Position numbers and translations under genes: made by a program | Source: Nitrospirota bacterium | Lineage (GTDB): Bacteria > Nitrospirota > CAKKRA01 > 9FT-COMBO-42-15 | Length of the DNA stretch: 16,348 bases | Direction of reading: 5' to 3' | Assembly (NCBI GenBank): GCA_016214425.1 | Contig: JACRON010000005.1 | Location: 1 to 16,348 of the forward strand | In this document: positions 14,939 to 16,348 of the stretch, in pieces | Layout of the letters: every line of letters begins with the position of its first letter | How positions within the stretch are numbered: position 1 is the first letter of the stretch | Notes under the pieces: generated by a model | Databases searched by the model: none | Told to the model about the DNA's origin: nothing | Seen by the model: only the letters and a program-made list of their open reading frames with translations

Positions 14939-14943
14939 CTCCT
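14938..14943 (-). promoter_or_regulatory. Misplaced Shine-Dalgarno sequence at the rny start
   Basis: AGGAGG overlaps the G of the GTG codon. An in-frame ATT at 14929 is 8 bases downstream, the usual spacing. No ATG is in frame nearby. Confidence 0.5.
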
Positions 14944-14952
14944 CTTTATTTA

Positions 14953-15036
14953 GGGTTCAAGGATTCGAGGATTCTAGGATTCAAGATATTGATTTTTCTT
15001 TCACTTGACCACTTGAATCCTTGACCCCTTGAACCC
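14953..15036. repeat. Imperfect inverted array of GGATTC / GGGTCAAG units upstream of rny
   Basis: The left arm (14953-14985) starts GGGTTCAAGGATTC and continues with further GGATTC units. The right arm (15002-15036) ends CCTTGACCCCTTGAACCC. The arms pair imperfectly over about 33 bases, with a 16-base spacer. The same words build the two repeat tracts inside manC. In the rny leader RNA it would form a long hairpin. Confidence 0.75.
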
Positions 15037-15099
15037 TCTCAAAATTCATCAATTAATTTGGAAAATGACCCTGTCTTTTGGTGGTAAGAGATTAGAAAG

Positions 15100-15133
15100 G
15101 CTGTCCTCCGCTACTCTGTAGCTGCGGAGCAGC
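15100..15133. repeat. Stem-loop in the 6S-rny spacer
   Basis: GCTG/CAGC and CTCCGC/GCGGAG pair, with a small bulge and a further TAC/GTA step. No T-run follows on the minus strand, so it is not a standard terminator. Confidence 0.5.
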
Positions 15134-15454
15134 GAAAGATAGATGTTTATGATAAGGCTTATTGACTTAGACCAGTTCAGGCGCTTGAATATATACTTTT
15201 TGTTTAACTATGCTGTATATTTCTATGCCTTTATTGCTCTTTTGATGCTCATTAAATGAAATAATAATTTTATGGTAATAGATAGTCTTTAACATCTTAT
15301 CTATTAAACTGAATATTATCCTGAAACTCAAATCTATTATTTCACTCATGGTTATTTCATTAAAAATCTGGTCTTCTTTAAGAATATTATTCGCTAATTT
15401 CGCCGTCAATAAGCTGCTTATCGTATAAACATCAGGTAATCACTTACCTCTTCT

Positions 15455-15668
15455 TTAACTACTTTAGCCCCCGCTTTTGCCGTGTAGACAGAATTTTTTA
15501 ACCTGGTAAAACCAGGTGGGTGCCTTGATAGAAACTTTAGGCTTCCCTGTCATTGCAGGGCCTGCACACCATTTCCAGGGCAAAGCTCCCTTTATCTTTT
15601 TGTTGGCTAAAAATTCCATCATATCACCAACAACGCAGGGGCCAACTGCAATCTTTGCCCTATCTTTT
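15455..15668 (-). ncRNA. ssrS: 6S RNA
   Basis: 6S RNA binds sigma70 RNA polymerase by mimicking an open promoter. The closing stem is formed by UUGGCCCCUGC (15645-15635) and GCGGGGGCUAA (15474-15464), which pair over 11 positions with two G-U pairs. The 3' side of the central bubble carries the conserved hairpin ACCTGGT-TTT-ACCAGGT (15517-15501). The apical part has CCCTG/CAGGG around TGCAGGCCCTGCA, followed by GGGAAGCCTAAA, as in known 6S RNAs. Size of about 190-210 bases is right, and zapA-ssrS neighbourhood is the classic location. An extended -10 promoter sits just upstream. Exact ends are estimates; an AGGTAA-GTGA-TTACCT hairpin (15434-15449) follows. An 89-codon frame through it is spurious. 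Confidence 0.85.
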
Positions 15669-15674
15669 ATTGTT

Positions 15675-15703
15675 ATTTTATCACACAAGAAATTGTAAAG
15701 CAA
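15675..15703 (-). promoter_or_regulatory. Extended -10 promoter of 6S RNA
   Basis: TTGCTT (15698-15703) is 17 bases from TAAAAT (15675-15680), which is preceded by TGA giving an extended TGn motif. The predicted start near 15668 lies about 23 bases before the 6S closing stem. Confidence 0.7.
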
Positions 15704-15704
15704 G

Positions 15705-15734
15705 AAAAAACAGATTGTTGAAAAACTCAACAAT
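15705..15734 (-). terminator. Intrinsic terminator after zapA
   Basis: ATTGTTGA and TCAACAAT form an 8-bp perfect stem with a 5-base loop, followed by CTG and six T on the minus strand. It begins 12 bases after the zapA stop and separates the zap transcript from 6S RNA. Confidence 0.8.
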
Positions 15735-15746
15735 ATATAAACAAAC

Positions 15747-16049
15747 CTATTCTACGAACTTGATATCCTCAAACTGCTCTTCAATTGTGTCAATAATATC
15801 CTCTGTCTTCTTATAGATAGCCATATCCTGCTCCTTTTGCTCCTTCTTGAGCCTGTGCAGCTCATGGGCAATGTTTACTGCTGCCAATATTGCCAACTTT
15901 GCCGCATCCATTGCAGAGCCGTTTCCAGCAACCTCGCGCATCTTTGCATCCACATAGCCAGCAAGCTCTCTTATATATTCATCGCTTGCATCGCCTTTTA
16001 TGCTGTATTCGCGGCCGTAGATATTAACCCTTGTGCCTTTTTTAATCAT
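15747..16049 (-). CDS. zapA: Cell division protein ZapA
   Basis: The 100-residue protein matches ZapA, which crosslinks FtsZ filaments at midcell. VNIYGREYSIKGDASDEYIRELAGYVDAKM forms the N-terminal beta-rich head, AAKLAILAAVNIAHELHRLKKE is the conserved helix, and a C-terminal coiled coil mediates dimers. I choose the ATG at 16049 because AGGTGA lies 5 bases upstream. A GTG three codons earlier would overlap the previous gene. It follows a ZapB-like coiled-coil gene and is closed by an intrinsic terminator, with 6S RNA next. Confidence 0.92.
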   Translation of the reverse strand: MIKKGTRVNIYGREYSIKGDASDEYIRELAGYVDAKMREVAGNGSAMDAAKLAILAAVNIAHELHRLKKEQKEQDMAIYKKTEDIIDTIEEQFEDIKFVE

Positions 16050-16050
16050 C

Positions 16051-16335
16051 TTACTCACCTGTTAAGTCAATGGATTCCAGTTCAGAGAGTATATTCTCTA
16101 CCTTTGAACGAACTAAAACCCGCTCCTCCTTTAATTTATTAAAGTCATCCTCAATCTGTTTTAGGGGTGTCATCTGTTTCTGGAGGGAAGACAGTTCATC
16201 CATCTTCTTTGTAAGGTCTTCTTCAAGGACATCTATCCTCTTTTCAAGCTTTGTCTTCTCGTCCTTCAGTTTTTTGACAAACTGTATGAGCTTTAATATT
16301 CTGTCCTCTAACTGTCCTATCTTTTCTGTTATCAC
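16051..16335 (-). CDS. zapB: ZapB-like coiled-coil cell division protein
   Basis: The 94-residue protein is nearly all predicted coiled coil: LEDRILKLIQFVKKLKDEKTKLEKRIDVLEEDL continues with heptad leucines to the C-terminus. It is directly upstream of zapA, and in E. coli ZapB is the ZapA partner that links Z-rings to chromosomes. Start is GTG with AAAGGAGG 6-7 bases upstream, near the window edge. Its stop (TAA) forms part of the zapA ribosome site region. Coiled coils align with many families, so the ZapB name rests on size and position. Confidence 0.7.
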   Translation of the reverse strand: MITEKIGQLEDRILKLIQFVKKLKDEKTKLEKRIDVLEEDLTKKMDELSSLQKQMTPLKQIEDDFNKLKEERVLVRSKVENILSELESIDLTGE

Positions 16336-16348
16336 AGCCGCCTCCTTT

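Larger units (their letters stand above)
14939..15454. other. Gene-poor region between 6S RNA and rny
   Basis: These about 500 bases contain no convincing gene. A TTG-started 80-codon frame on the minus strand (15409 to 15167) has no ribosome site, is unusually AT-rich and matches no family I recognise. A segment near 15060-15085 (GAAAATGACCCTGTCTTTTGG) reminds me of ends of transposase-associated repeats, but this is only memory-based. A hairpin (15100-15133) and a repeat array (14953-15036) are annotated separately. No clear promoter for rny was found. Confidence 0.5.

Noticed and set aside
14953..15036. CRISPR array
   Set aside because: Units are only 6-9 bases, degenerate, arranged in opposite orientations and have no regular spacers; no cas gene is present.
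15167..15409. An 80-codon minus-strand reading frame between 6S RNA and rny
   Set aside because: TTG start without a ribosome site, AT-rich composition unlike the neighbours, and no recognised family; kept only as a note in the spacer entry.
15464..15733. An 89-codon minus-strand reading frame
   Set aside because: It coincides with the 6S RNA, its promoter and the zapA terminator; base pairing explains the sequence better than coding, and there is no ribosome site.

Overview
The window is a fragment of a bacterial chromosome with a GC content that looks to be in the low to mid 40s by eye. Every convincing gene lies on the minus strand, so it reads from high to low coordinates. The gene order zapB-like, zapA, 6S RNA, rny, ymdB, xseA, xseB, ispA, dxs, tlyA is a housekeeping arrangement I associate with Desulfobacterota-like, Nitrospirota-like and related diderm lineages. 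The GDP-mannose and nonulosonic acid genes fit a Gram-negative surface polysaccharide. Short dispersed repeats suggest an uncultured, repeat-rich genome. No species can be named from the sequence.

Right end (16335 to 13367): a small coiled-coil ZapB-like gene and zapA are followed by a clear hairpin terminator. Next comes an extended -10 promoter driving a 6S RNA, recognised from its closing stem, central-bubble hairpin and apical stem. A roughly 500-base AT-rich stretch without a convincing gene follows. It holds an imperfect inverted array of GGATTC and GGGTCAAG words directly upstream of rny (ribonuclease Y).

Middle (13351 to 6331): ymdB (cyclic-nucleotide phosphodiesterase family) and xseA are tightly packed. 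About 520 bases of mostly noncoding DNA then lead to a sigma70-type promoter and a DUF433/DUF5615 toxin-antitoxin pair. This pair lies between xseA and xseB, so the two exonuclease VII subunit genes are split. xseB, ispA, dxs and tlyA follow downstream of the toxin with almost no gaps, so transcription from the toxin-antitoxin promoter could feed the isoprenoid pathway genes. tlyA is broken by a small deletion.

Left end (6263 to 4): manC, manB, a UDP-glucuronate 4-epimerase-like gene broken by an internal deletion, a CMP-nonulosonate synthetase gene (neuA family), and a neuB-family synthase fused to a C-terminal sugar isomerase-like TIM barrel. Together they would supply GDP-mannose, a uronic-acid sugar nucleotide and a CMP-activated nine-carbon sugar for surface glycan assembly.

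The most unusual signal is a set of short repeats in or beside genes. A GTAGGGGC...GCCCCTAC-type 28-bp palindrome occurs between dxs and tlyA, and a diverged copy is read in frame inside ispA. Two other repeat tracts, CCCTTGA units and TGGATTC/TGACTTCT units, are read in frame inside manC. This resembles in principle the in-frame palindromic elements of Rickettsia. Two neighbouring genes (tlyA and the epimerase) also carry net internal deletions that shift frame, which could be real decay or assembly errors.
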